From positions 1-31,540 of IMG/VR virus record IMGVR_UViG_3300021185_000988: a stretch of 31,540 bases of DNA; one strand, given 5' to 3'. This document shows, one piece after another, positions 1 to 7,704 of this stretch (the stretch's first letter is position 1; each line of letters begins with the position of its first letter). Under the pieces are notes generated by a model. It was not told the DNA's origin, did no database searches, and saw only the letters and a list, made by a program, of their open reading frames with translations. Source of the DNA: a virus. A program made the position numbers and the translations under genes.

Positions 1-2
1 GT

Positions 3-2336
3 CAGGTTAAAGAATACGAACAACAGTATGGCGGAATTAACGCCAAAGAATTGTATGGCAACAAGAACTATGTTGTCCAATATCTTCAAGAGAAGTTTCC
101 TGATAATATAGAATTCGATCGTGATAGGATCAATGTGTCTACTATCGATATCGAAGTTGCATCTGACGATGGGTTTCCAGAGCCAGAGTTTGCAGAGTAT
201 CCGGTTATCTCTATTACAATCAAAAACAATATCGATGACATCTATTATATTTGGGGTCTTCATGATTATGATGTAAGTAAGTCTATCATGAAAGACTTCC
301 CAGTCATGTATGAGAAGTGTGAATCAGAAACAGAGCTGCTTCTAAAGTTTCTCAACCATTGGGGATCAGCAGTAAATTCGCCTGATGTTATCACTGGTTG
401 GAATACTCGCTTCTTCGATATGCCGTATCTTATTAACAGAACCGGTAAGCTTCTTGGTCCTGACGTCGCAAAAAGATATTCTCCATGGGGCTTAATCAAT
501 CCACGTACTATCAAACAAATGGGTCGTGAGTTACAGTCATATGAAATCACTGGTATCTCTCAACTTGATTATTTAGAATTGTTTAAAAAGTTTGGCTATT
601 CATATGGTGCACAAGAATCATATAAGCTTGACCATATTGCGCATACTGTACTTGGTGAACGTAAGCTTTCGTATGATGAGTTTACTGGCTTGCACACACT
701 ATACAAACATGATTTCCAAAAGTTCATCGACTATAATATTAAAGATGTTGAGCTTGTTGACCGCCTCGAAGATAAGATGGGTTTGATTACTCTTGCGTTG
801 ACTATGGCATATCGAGGCGGTGTTAACTATTCAGATACGCTTGGTACTACTGCCATATGGGATTCTATTCTTTATAGAGATCTATCTAATCGTGGTATCA
901 TTGTTCCAGCGAATGGTGAGAAGTTTAAATCAGAATATCCAGGTGGTTATGTTAAACCTCCTCAGGTCGGTATGCATGACTGGGTTGTATCTTTCGATCT
1001 AAACTCACTGTATCCTAACATCATTGTTCAATGGAATATGTCGCCAGAGACTATCGTCGAAGGTGATCGTCTTACTATGAATCCTGATATTGCACTTACC
1101 GAGAATCATTCTAATCCTAATCCAGAGTATGCGCTTGCTGCTAATGGCGTTTCGTTTAAGAAAGATAAAGAAGGTGTATTGCCTAAAATCATTGTTGATT
1201 ATTACAATGAGCGTAGTATCGTTAAGAAGAAGATGCTAGCAGCTCAGCAAGAGAAAGAGAATGCTGATAAGTCTAATAAGGCTGAGATCTATCGTATCGA
1301 ACGTGATATCTCTCGTTATGAGAATGAACAGATGGCTATTAAAATCTTGCTTAACTCTCTTTATGGTGCACTCGGTAACAAGTACTTTCGTTACTTTGAT
1401 TTACGTGTGGCCGAAGGTATTACTCTTACTGGTCAGACTGTGATTCGTTGGGCTGAGAAGTCTGTTAATGAATTCATGAACAAAGTATGTGCAACTAAAG
1501 ACAAAGACTATGTTATTGCAATTGATACTGATTCGGTTTATGTTAACTTCGGTGAGGTTGTCAAGAAGTATGTCAAGCCAGGTGAAGAAGTACAAACGAT
1601 TGACAAGATCTGTGAGGATCAGTTTATCCCTATGCTTGAGAAATCATATGATCGCTTATACAATATGTTTGCATGTTACAAACCTCGTATGGTTATGGCA
1701 AGAGAAGCTATTGCTGATCGTGGTATCTGGACAGCCAAGAAACGTTACATTCTAAATGTGCATAACAATGAAGGTGTTCAGTATGCAGAACCAAAGCTTA
1801 AGATCATGGGCATTGAAGCAATTAAGTCTTCAACTCCGGCTCAGTGTAGAGATGCATTAAAAGCCTTATTCAAGGTTATTATCACCGGTGAAGAATCCCA
1901 GACTCAAAAGGCTATTGCTCAGTTCCGTGAATACTTCAGCACACTGCCAGCCGAACAGGTTGCTTTCCCTCGTGGTGTAAATGATATTAGCAAGTGGGCA
2001 CGTAAGCGTGATGGCATATATGCAAAAGGCACACCCATACACGTACGTGGGGCTTTGCTATATAACTATCATATTAAAGCAGCAAGCCTCGAGAAGAAGT
2101 ATGAACTGATCCAGAATGGCGAGAAGATTAAGTTTTGTTATCTTAAACTTCCGAATCCTATTCGTGAGAATGTAGTATCATTTCCAACGTATTTGGCGCC
2201 TGAGCTTCAGCTTGATAAGTACATTGATTACAATAAACAATTCGAAAAGACATTTCTAGATCCAATCATCCCAATCCTTGATGCGATTGGCTGGTCACCG
2301 GAACCTAGAATCTCACTAGAGGATTTCTTTGGATGA
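3..2336 (+). CDS. 43: DNA polymerase gp43, B family (5' end outside window)
   Basis: Replicative DNA polymerase with 3'-5' proofreading. The frame is open from base 3, so the N-terminus lies upstream; 777 residues are visible against about 900 in T4 gp43. The TTG at 51 is internal, because the codons before it are coding and the alignment to T4 continues. Exonuclease motifs are visible: DIE (near base 147), NTRFFDMPY (near 400) and YNIKDVE (near 735). Polymerase motif A is FDLNSLYP (near 990), motif B is [13 protein letters not shown] (near 1340) and motif C is IDTDSVYVN (near 1520). The C-terminus, SLEDFFG, resembles the clamp-binding tail of T4-type polymerases (inference). The stop overlaps the next start (ATGA). 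Identification is very secure. Confidence 0.98.
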   Translation, partial: QVKEYEQQYGGINAKELYGNKNYVVQYLQEKFPDNIEFDRDRINVSTIDIEVASDDGFPEPEFAEYPVISITIKNNIDDIYYIWGLHDYDVSKSIMKDFPVMYEKCESETELLLKFLNHWGSAVNSPDVITGWNTRFFDMPYLINRTGKLLGPDVAKRYSPWGLINPRTIKQMGRELQSYEITGISQLDYLELFKKFGYSYGAQESYKLDHIAHTVLGERKLSYDEFTGLHTLYKHDFQKFIDYNIKDVELVDRLEDKMGLITLALTMAYRGGVNYSDTLGTTAIWDSILYRDLSNRGIIVPANGEKFKSEYPGGYVKPPQVGMHDWVVSFDLNSLYPNIIVQWNMSPETIVEGDRLTMNPDIALTENHSNPNPEYALAANGVSFKKDKEGVLPKIIVDYYNERSIVKKKMLAAQQEKENADKSNKAEIYRIERDISRYENEQMAIKILLNSLYGALGNKYFRYFDLRVAEGITLTGQTVIRWAEKSVNEFMNKVCATKDKDYVIAIDTDSVYVNFGEVVKKYVKPGEEVQTIDKICEDQFIPMLEKSYDRLYNMFACYKPRMVMAREAIADRGIWTAKKRYILNVHNNEGVQYAEPKLKIMGIEAIKSSTPAQCRDALKALFKVIITGEESQTQKAIAQFREYFSTLPAEQVAFPRGVNDISKWARKRDGIYAKGTPIHVRGALLYNYHIKAASLEKKYELIQNGEKIKFCYLKLPNPIRENVVSFPTYLAPELQLDKYIDYNKQFEKTFLDPIIPILDAIGWSPEPRISLEDFFG

Positions 2337-2614
2337 CACCATTGTTTGATACAGCAAAGACTGAAAAAGAATATAGCAATAAGCATGGTACTGTAGTAAA
2401 ATACATATGTACTACTAAACTAACTAAGATTGCTGATTATCACGTGGATATATTCCACCGTGAGGATGCACATCCAGAATATGGTTCGCATTACTTTGCA
2501 CTGTATAGGAATCCATATGCTGATGATGCTGTAATTACAGTAGTAAACGTAGATCCTATAATAGATACTATACTTGAAAATAATGGTGTACAAACCATTA
2601 ATAATGTGGTATAA
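2333..2614 (+). CDS. Hypothetical protein, 93 aa
   Basis: I do not recognise this protein. Its ATG overlaps the polymerase stop (ATGA), which suggests translational coupling to gene 43. It is a small soluble protein with alternating hydrophobic residues in the middle ([27 protein letters not shown]) that suggest beta strands, and it has no signal peptide or membrane segment. Its last codon and stop (GTA TAA) lie inside the -10 box of the next promoter (2610-2615). Reality as a gene rests on tight coupling, strand and coding-like composition; function unknown. Confidence 0.7.
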   Translation: MTPLFDTAKTEKEYSNKHGTVVKYICTTKLTKIADYHVDIFHREDAHPEYGSHYFALYRNPYADDAVITVVNVDPIIDTILENNGVQTINNVV

Positions 2615-2615
2615 T
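2587..2615 (+). promoter_or_regulatory. Early-type promoter P1 (sigma70, extended -10)
   Basis: TGTACA at 2587-2592, a 17-base spacer ending in TGG, and TATAAT at 2610-2615. Transcription should start near 2622 and serve the MazG-like and primase-like genes. It lies entirely inside the 3' end of the preceding gene and has the same plan as nine other sites in the window. Confidence 0.85.
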
Positions 2616-2643
2616 TATAACATAATAGAAAATGGAGAAAGAC

Positions 2644-3054
2644 ATGACAGATTGGGCACATGATATTCATATGATGCATCACAGATTTGGTGTAAAGGAT
2701 TGGTTCAAAAAGAACAAAGATGATAAAGATCTAATGAAGAAATACCTTAAATTTCGACTTGATATGTGTCAAGAAGAAATGACTGAAACATTTGATGCAA
2801 TGAATGCCGGTGATTCAGAAGAGATCGTTGATGGTCTTATTGATATGTGTGTATTTGCTATTGGTACACTTGATGTATTTGGTATTGATGCTAATGAAGC
2901 ATGGAACCGTGTGTATCAAGCTAATATGGCAAAAGAACCTGGTGTTAAAGAAGAGCGGCCGAACCCATGGGGTTTACCAGATCTAATGAAACCAGAAGGG
3001 TGGACATCACCTACACACGAAGGAAACCATGGTGACTTCCCTAACGCTGTTTAA
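2644..3054 (+). CDS. MazG-like nucleotide pyrophosphohydrolase, 136 aa
   Basis: All-alpha NTP pyrophosphohydrolase of the MazG/dUTPase-like superfamily, which hydrolyses (d)NTPs to NMP plus pyrophosphate. What shows it: an EEMTE motif (residues 44-48) followed by EEIVDGLIDMC (59-69), the usual ExxE...ExxD magnesium-binding layout, and the common closing motif VYQANMAKEPG. The ATG at 2644 is chosen over the one at 2632 because GGAG at 2634-2637 is correctly spaced for it. It is the first gene after promoter P1 and overlaps the next gene by 26 bases. In phages such enzymes adjust the host nucleotide or (p)ppGpp pool; the substrate here is not determined. Confidence 0.8.
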   Translation: MTDWAHDIHMMHHRFGVKDWFKKNKDDKDLMKKYLKFRLDMCQEEMTETFDAMNAGDSEEIVDGLIDMCVFAIGTLDVFGIDANEAWNRVYQANMAKEPGVKEERPNPWGLPDLMKPEGWTSPTHEGNHGDFPNAV

Positions 3055-3955
3055 AAGTATATACGACAATAAGACTGAAAAGTCTATGGAGTTCTCGAAT
3101 TGGCAACAGTTCGAGGCTTTGTTGTATGAACTGTCTAAGCAAAAATTAGAGGATAAAAAGTCAGCCCAACTTATCTCCCCTGCTAGTTACATTAAAGGCA
3201 CAACGCGTGCTAATAAAAATGTAACTGGTTGGGGTGGATGGGCTGCAGTAGATGTTGATGACCATGATTTTAAAGGAGATTTAGAAAATGAACTACGTAC
3301 TAGCTTTGGAGATTTCTGTTACGTTTGCTATAGTACTGCTAGTAGTACGCTGGAAAAACCGAAGTTCAGGCTTGTCTTCCCACTTACATCAGAGGTTGCA
3401 GTGGCTGATATCAAAAGATTTTGGTGGGCACTCAATAGCGAGCTCGGATCAATCGGAGATAAGCAGACTAAAGACTTATCTAGAATGTATTACATTCCAG
3501 CGACGTATAATAACGCTAACAACTTTATATTCAGTAATCCTGGTAATCATATCGATCCTATGCTCCTTATAAGCAGGCATCCTATGCCTGAGAAAGCCAA
3601 GACTATATTTGACGGTATGCCCGAATCAATGAAGCAGGCTATCATGCAATATAGAGCAAATGGTTTAACTAATACAAACTACTCATGGACTTCATATACT
3701 GATTGCCCATTCGTAAGTCGTAGAATGATTGCTGAATACAATGCAATTAGTGAGACTGGTTGGTATGCCAAAATGTATTCATTTATGGTATCCGTAGCTG
3801 GTAATGCAGTAAGTAAAAAATATCCCATCACGTCACAAGAATTGGTGATGATGTGTCAAGAGCTCGATCGAGATACTGGCGGATGGTACAAAAATAGAGC
3901 GTTTGACACTGAAGCTGAACGTGCAATATCATATATTATGGAGAATCAATTATGA
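3029..3955 (+). CDS. Primase-polymerase-like protein (AEP superfamily), 308 aa
   Basis: Probable archaeo-eukaryotic-type primase/polymerase. Visible in order: VDVDD at residues 74-78 (hhhDxD metal site), STASS at 102-106 followed by KPKFRLVFPL (about 110-119), and DLSRMYYIPA at 149-158, an arrangement typical of the catalytic core of phage and plasmid primases of this superfamily. The C-terminal half (about 190-308) is probably helical and accessory. GAAGGA just upstream of the ATG supports the start. It lies between gene 43 and gene 42 in the P1 transcript, so a replication role fits. T4 itself uses a DnaG-type primase (gp61), so this would be either a replacement or an additional primer-making or gap-filling enzyme. 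Family assignment is by motif only. Confidence 0.6.
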   Translation: MVTSLTLFKSIYDNKTEKSMEFSNWQQFEALLYELSKQKLEDKKSAQLISPASYIKGTTRANKNVTGWGGWAAVDVDDHDFKGDLENELRTSFGDFCYVCYSTASSTLEKPKFRLVFPLTSEVAVADIKRFWWALNSELGSIGDKQTKDLSRMYYIPATYNNANNFIFSNPGNHIDPMLLISRHPMPEKAKTIFDGMPESMKQAIMQYRANGLTNTNYSWTSYTDCPFVSRRMIAEYNAISETGWYAKMYSFMVSVAGNAVSKKYPITSQELVMMCQELDRDTGGWYKNRAFDTEAERAISYIMENQL

Positions 3956-4371
3956 TCGGAATACATCAAGGAGTAGTTTCTAAAGAATTTATTGAACGAA
4001 GAGATATTATGGCTCCAGTATTTAATGCTGGCATATTCGGAGCAGACGCTGAGTTTCCTGAACATCACCAATCAGAAATAGATTCTATGCAAGAACTAAA
4101 TGAAACATACCACTATGACACATATCATTCTGGATTATCTGCATCTTTAGACTATAAAATGTATAGTCAAAAAGGTGTACACATATCAGCATCAATACAA
4201 AAATGTATTAAAGAAGATGTATTAGACAAACTTGTGATATGGAGATGGCTGCCATTCTATACAGAACTTAAAGAAGGAATGCGTGTTAAGTATGAGATCC
4301 TTGCTATTGTTGATGCAAAAGAAGCATTAAATCAATTAAATGAAGAAAATAGGTTTACATTTACTTTATAA
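3952..4371 (+). CDS. Hypothetical protein, 139 aa
   Basis: I do not recognise this protein. It overlaps the primase-like gene by four bases (ATGA) and ends within promoter P2. It appears soluble and acidic; the C-terminal part (VIWRWLPFYTELKEGMRVKYEILAI, split by a loop) looks like beta structure. No catalytic motif, signal peptide or membrane segment is evident. Probably co-transcribed from P1 with the replication and nucleotide genes before it. Confidence 0.65.
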   Translation: MIGIHQGVVSKEFIERRDIMAPVFNAGIFGADAEFPEHHQSEIDSMQELNETYHYDTYHSGLSASLDYKMYSQKGVHISASIQKCIKEDVLDKLVIWRWLPFYTELKEGMRVKYEILAIVDAKEALNQLNEENRFTFTL

Positions 4372-4382
4372 TGTGGTATAAT
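4354..4382 (+). promoter_or_regulatory. Early-type promoter P2
   Basis: TTTACA at 4354-4359, 17-base spacer ending in TGTGG, TATAAT at 4377-4382. It should start transcription near 4389 and drive the block 4412-8707: nucleotide diphosphohydrolase, gp42, dCMP deaminase and the three putative modification genes. Confidence 0.85.
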
Positions 4383-4411
4383 ATACAAATAATAATGAAA
4401 CGGAGACATCT

Positions 4412-4729
4412 ATGAAATATGATAATGGCAAAGCCCCTTTAGCTTTAGTTCCTGTTGATGCTATCAATCAGGTTGCTGAAGTACTCGGCTTCGGTGCTAA
4501 CAAGTATGGTCCTAATAACTGGCGTGATGATGGCGATAGCACTGAGTGGTCTCGTACATACTCATCTATTCAACGTCACTTAAATGCATTCTGGTCTGGT
4601 GAAGATCTAGATCCTGAATCTGGCCTAAGCCATCTTGCACATGCATCTACTCAGCTTATGATTCTTATGACTCATATGTCTGATGGCCATCTTCATATGG
4701 ATGATCGCTACAAAGTAGGAGATGAGTAA
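4412..4729 (+). CDS. dATP/dGTP diphosphohydrolase-like protein (DUF5664 family), 105 aa
   Basis: Small all-helical protein of the family I know as DUF5664, the N-terminal domain of dATP/dGTP diphosphohydrolases. Family signatures: KYDNGKAPLALVPVDAI at the N-terminus, LGFGANKYGPNNWRDD, RHLNAFWSGEDLD and ESGLSHLAHAS. The paired acidic and histidine residues in the second half are the expected metal and phosphate ligands. Start supported by a GGAGAC sequence. It is the first gene of the P2 operon and overlaps gene 42 by one base (TAATG). A role in shaping the dNTP pool before base modification is plausible (inference). Confidence 0.75.
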   Translation: MKYDNGKAPLALVPVDAINQVAEVLGFGANKYGPNNWRDDGDSTEWSRTYSSIQRHLNAFWSGEDLDPESGLSHLAHASTQLMILMTHMSDGHLHMDDRYKVGDE

Positions 4730-5421
4730 TGCTAATGTATAGTGTAAAAGATATTCGAGAGTTCTTCATCGGTGAACTTGCTGATGAAGCATTTACTATC
4801 GATAAGACTGGTCAAAAGACTATCGAAATGATTGGTGCAAACTTTATTGCAAGCGAACCTGCTATCTTCGGCACACCAGTACAAGAATACATCGATGCAG
4901 AGATTAAATGGTATGAGTCACGTTCTACTAATATCCTTGATATTTATGGTCCAGGTAGACAACCACCTGTAGCATGGCAATATGCATCAGATGATGATGG
5001 CAATATTAATTCTAACTATGGTCATTTAGTATTTTCAGAAAAGTATTATTCTCAATATGAGCGTGCACTAGAAGAACTATGGCAAAACCCTGATTCTCGT
5101 CGTGCTCAGATGGTATACAATCGTCCATCTATCTGGACTGAATTCGATGAGAATGGTAAGTCTGATTTCATTTGTACGAATGCTCAAACATTTTATATTC
5201 GTGATAATGTATTACATATGGTATCGCAAATGCGTTCTAATGATGTAGTATTCGGTTATAAGAACGATTATGCTTGGGCCCAACATCTCATGGATAAAGT
5301 TGTAGATGATTACAATGCACTAGCTTATGTGCATGAAAAAGCACCTATTGAAAAAGGTATGCTAACATGGCAGGTAATGAACTTACATGTCTATGAAAGG
5401 CATTTCGATCTTGTCAAATAA
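4729..5421 (+). CDS. 42: Deoxycytidylate 5-hydroxymethylase gp42
   Basis: Thymidylate-synthase-fold enzyme that converts dCMP to 5-hydroxymethyl-dCMP with methylenetetrahydrofolate. It tracks T4 gp42 closely: DKTGQKTIEMIGANFIASEP, NSNYG, NPDSRR, SDFICTN, MRSNDVVFGYKNDYAW and LHVYERHF are all recognisable. Cys149 matches the catalytic cysteine of T4 gp42 (C148). Asp180 matches T4 D179, the position that is Asn in thymidylate synthases and gives cytosine rather than uracil specificity. The protein (230 aa) ends soon after HVYERHF and lacks the last ~15 residues of T4 gp42. AGGAG at 4717-4721 supports the start. The enzyme predicts hydroxymethylcytosine in this phage's DNA. Confidence 0.93.
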   Translation: MLMYSVKDIREFFIGELADEAFTIDKTGQKTIEMIGANFIASEPAIFGTPVQEYIDAEIKWYESRSTNILDIYGPGRQPPVAWQYASDDDGNINSNYGHLVFSEKYYSQYERALEELWQNPDSRRAQMVYNRPSIWTEFDENGKSDFICTNAQTFYIRDNVLHMVSQMRSNDVVFGYKNDYAWAQHLMDKVVDDYNALAYVHEKAPIEKGMLTWQVMNLHVYERHFDLVK

Positions 5422-5866
5422 ATGGAACAATAGATACTTAGAACTTGCTGAACAAGTAGCAAGTTGGTCTAAAGATCCTTCAAGTAAAATAGGATCTGTT
5501 GCAGTTGGTGATAAAGGTCAAATCTTATCTCAAGGCTACAATGGTTTCCCACGTGGAGTTAATGACTCCGAGGATCGATATAATGATCGACCCACTAAAT
5601 ATAAACTAGTAGTACATGCTGAGATGAATGTCATCTACAATGCTACATATAACGGAGTATCTTTACATGGATCAACTTTATTTGTGTTTGGTCTTCCTGT
5701 CTGTTCTGATTGTGCTAAAGGCATCGTCCAAGTAGGAATCAAAAAAATAGTAATGCCCTCTCAAGATATACCTGCTAATTGGCAAGATTCTTGGGCATTA
5801 AGCAAATCAATATTTGAAGAAGCTGGAGTTGAATATGAATTCTGTGATTACAAATCCAATATCTAA
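5387..5866 (+). CDS. cd: dCMP deaminase
   Basis: Zinc-dependent deaminase converting dCMP to dUMP, the precursor of dTMP (ThyX is encoded at 11679). Zinc and catalytic motifs are HAE at residues 77-79 and PVCSDC at 104-109; SKDPSSKIGSVAV and GYNGFPRGV are typical of the family. The gene overlaps gene 42 by 35 bases. The start is uncertain: ATG 5387 or 5393, or TTG 5411 just before the conserved KWNNRYLELAEQVASWS block, would all work. Allosteric regulation by dCTP/dTTP is usual in the family but not readable here. Confidence 0.93.
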   Translation: MSMKGISILSNKWNNRYLELAEQVASWSKDPSSKIGSVAVGDKGQILSQGYNGFPRGVNDSEDRYNDRPTKYKLVVHAEMNVIYNATYNGVSLHGSTLFVFGLPVCSDCAKGIVQVGIKKIVMPSQDIPANWQDSWALSKSIFEEAGVEYEFCDYKSNI

Positions 5867-6809
5867 TATACCTGTTAATGAGAAATCTCATGTACATGGC
5901 TGGACACAAATATGGCGAGATCAATTAGGATCTTGTATTGACCATAAGTGCACACCTAAGGTAAAATCATATGATAGGGTTTACATTGATCACGGTGCAA
6001 ACTTCGGTGGAACATTAAATCTTTTTGGTGGAGCAACTAAAGAGGTTTTTGACCGTATTAATCTCATTGCTTCTTGTAATGATATTATTTCGCTTGATCA
6101 TGATATGCCGAATTATGGCGAAATGCTTAAGAAACGTATTGGTGCTAATACCACATACGAAGGCATAACTGAAGAATGGTGTGACCGACTAAGTTCAAGA
6201 TTGTCCTCTGTTTCTTCAATGAAACAAGAAAATCTTAAAATGAAAGGAATGACAATTGGTGACAGTCATACAAGCTCTTTTAGCCACCGTAATGATATGG
6301 TGTTTCGTAACGATGGCAAAACTTTACACGGGGCGCTTAAAGCAGGCATTCGGTCTCTCCTCAGAGGAGTTACTCCGTTTGGTACAATCACTTTATGTTT
6401 GGGTTCTATTGATATTCGGCATCATATATTACGACACAATGATTTTGTTCTTAAAAACTTTATTCGGGAGTATGTAACTCAAGGTAAAGCTTTGGAGACC
6501 ATGTATGATTGTAAAGTATTCTTTGCTGCTCCAGTTCCAGTTGAGTTCGAGGAAAGACGTATACCTAAATCTGGGTTCTACAAGAAAGAACCATTCTATG
6601 GATCATGGCAAGAACGTCATGATTTGACAAATAGGTTTATTGATGAATTGCACAAACAAGCTGGATCTGTTGTTATGCCACCAGAAGAATGGTATACTAT
6701 GAATCCTGAAACATATGCTAAAACCTATATGGAGCATGGATCTTCTTTCCATATTGCTCCGCCATTTTATAGAAGAAACGATTGGGGAGTAACCGGACTT
6801 GGCGCATAA
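5835..6809 (+). CDS. SGNH/GDSL hydrolase-like protein with N-terminal domain, 324 aa
   Basis: Two-part protein. Residues 1-130 form an unrecognised domain (RVYIDHGANFGG, IISLDHDMPNYGEML). Residues ~139-324 look like an SGNH hydrolase fold: GDSH at 142-145 would carry the nucleophile (the Ser of GDSH), LGSIDIRHH at 189-197 stands where the GxND block belongs, and an H near 306 (GSSFHIAP) could complete the triad. ATG 5835 is preferred over the upstream in-frame TTG 5814 because GGAG at 5824-5827 is well spaced for it. It sits between dCMP deaminase and a PLP enzyme in the P2 operon, so it may act on a nucleotide, amino acid or DNA-linked ester; the substrate is unknown. Family call is by motif and moderate. 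Confidence 0.55.
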   Translation: MNSVITNPISNIPVNEKSHVHGWTQIWRDQLGSCIDHKCTPKVKSYDRVYIDHGANFGGTLNLFGGATKEVFDRINLIASCNDIISLDHDMPNYGEMLKKRIGANTTYEGITEEWCDRLSSRLSSVSSMKQENLKMKGMTIGDSHTSSFSHRNDMVFRNDGKTLHGALKAGIRSLLRGVTPFGTITLCLGSIDIRHHILRHNDFVLKNFIREYVTQGKALETMYDCKVFFAAPVPVEFEERRIPKSGFYKKEPFYGSWQERHDLTNRFIDELHKQAGSVVMPPEEWYTMNPETYAKTYMEHGSSFHIAPPFYRRNDWGVTGLGA

Positions 6810-7704
6810 TAAACATATAATTGATGGAGTGAATAAAGATGTCGGACCTTTATATACAGCTGAAGATGCTAGAGATGAATTTCTTTACCTTGCTTATGAT
6901 TGGGAAGATCCTAATCCTGTACCTCGTATTACCGTTCATGATGGTATTAGGGTTGTCAGGGATGATGACTTGGTTGGTAGCAAAGTCCGCGGGGGTGATT
7001 GTCTCATCTCTTCGCTCCCTGATCATATTGATACCATTGTTTATGTTCAACCTCGTACTGGTCTTGCTGGTGTTTCTCTGCTTGATGTAGCAAAGCGACA
7101 TGGTAAGAAGGTAAGACTATTCATGCCTTCTTCTAAACGTATATCAATGCATCAGGCCTGCTGTATAGAACGTGGATGTGAATATGAATTCCATCGTATT
7201 GCAGCAATGCCTAACTTAAACTTGATTGCGAAGAAGTGGGCTGATGCTCATCCTAATGCATTCTTTGTTCCGTTAGGATTAAAACATGAATTAGTAACCG
7301 CTGGTATTGTAAAGGTAGCATACGAAAATATAGAAGAACCAGATGAAGTCTATACGGCCACGTCCACGGGCGTGCTCACACGGGCACTTCAAATAGCTTG
7401 GCCTAATGCCAAGTTTACTTCTGTTTGTGTATCACGCAATATGAAAGCTGGTGAACTTGGTGTAGCAGAACCGATATCAGAACCTCTTGCATTTACTGCA
7501 TCAGAGAAAAAAGAAAACCTTCCGCCATTCCCTAATATCGATACATATGACGGTAAGGTGTGGAAGTATATACCTAAGAACAGTGATAAAGATATCTTGT
7601 TCTGGAATGTAGGTGCGGAACCTGTATTAGAAGATGAAACTATATACGATCGAATTGATTCATATAGAGATTGGGTGAAGAATGAAAAAACAGTGGCTGA
7701 ATGA
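6799..7704 (+). CDS. Fold-type II PLP-dependent enzyme-like protein (ACC deaminase/TrpB superfamily), 301 aa
   Basis: Resembles fold-type II pyridoxal-phosphate enzymes such as ACC deaminase and D-cysteine desulfhydrase. GSKVRGG (residues 60-66) aligns with the family's GGNKxRK, putting the PLP-binding lysine at Lys62. TIVYVQPRTGLAGVSLLDVA and then GKKVRLFMPSS match the substrate-loop and helix region, and TATSTGVLTRALQ stands where the phosphate-binding glycine loop is expected, though with fewer glycines. The start is probably TTG 6799, with GGGGAG at 6784-6789 nine bases upstream; no in-frame ATG precedes the conserved part. It overlaps its neighbours by 11 and 23 bases. A role in modifying an amino-acid group on hypermodified DNA is suggested by context only. 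Confidence 0.6.
   Translation: MAHNKHIIDGVNKDVGPLYTAEDARDEFLYLAYDWEDPNPVPRITVHDGIRVVRDDDLVGSKVRGGDCLISSLPDHIDTIVYVQPRTGLAGVSLLDVAKRHGKKVRLFMPSSKRISMHQACCIERGCEYEFHRIAAMPNLNLIAKKWADAHPNAFFVPLGLKHELVTAGIVKVAYENIEEPDEVYTATSTGVLTRALQIAWPNAKFTSVCVSRNMKAGELGVAEPISEPLAFTASEKKENLPPFPNIDTYDGKVWKYIPKNSDKDILFWNVGAEPVLEDETIYDRIDSYRDWVKNEKTVAE

Noticed and set aside
51-60. TTG codon at 51 as the start of the DNA polymerase
   Set aside because: The frame is open back to base 3 and the upstream codons read as normal coding sequence; T4 gp43 has about 100 more residues before this point, so the gene is simply cut by the window edge.
6839-7090. 83-codon + frame with ATG and a nearby GGAG inside the PLP enzyme gene
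   Set aside because: Hydrophobic Leu/Met/Val-rich product typical of a shifted reading of a real gene; the other frame has the PLP-enzyme signature through the whole region.
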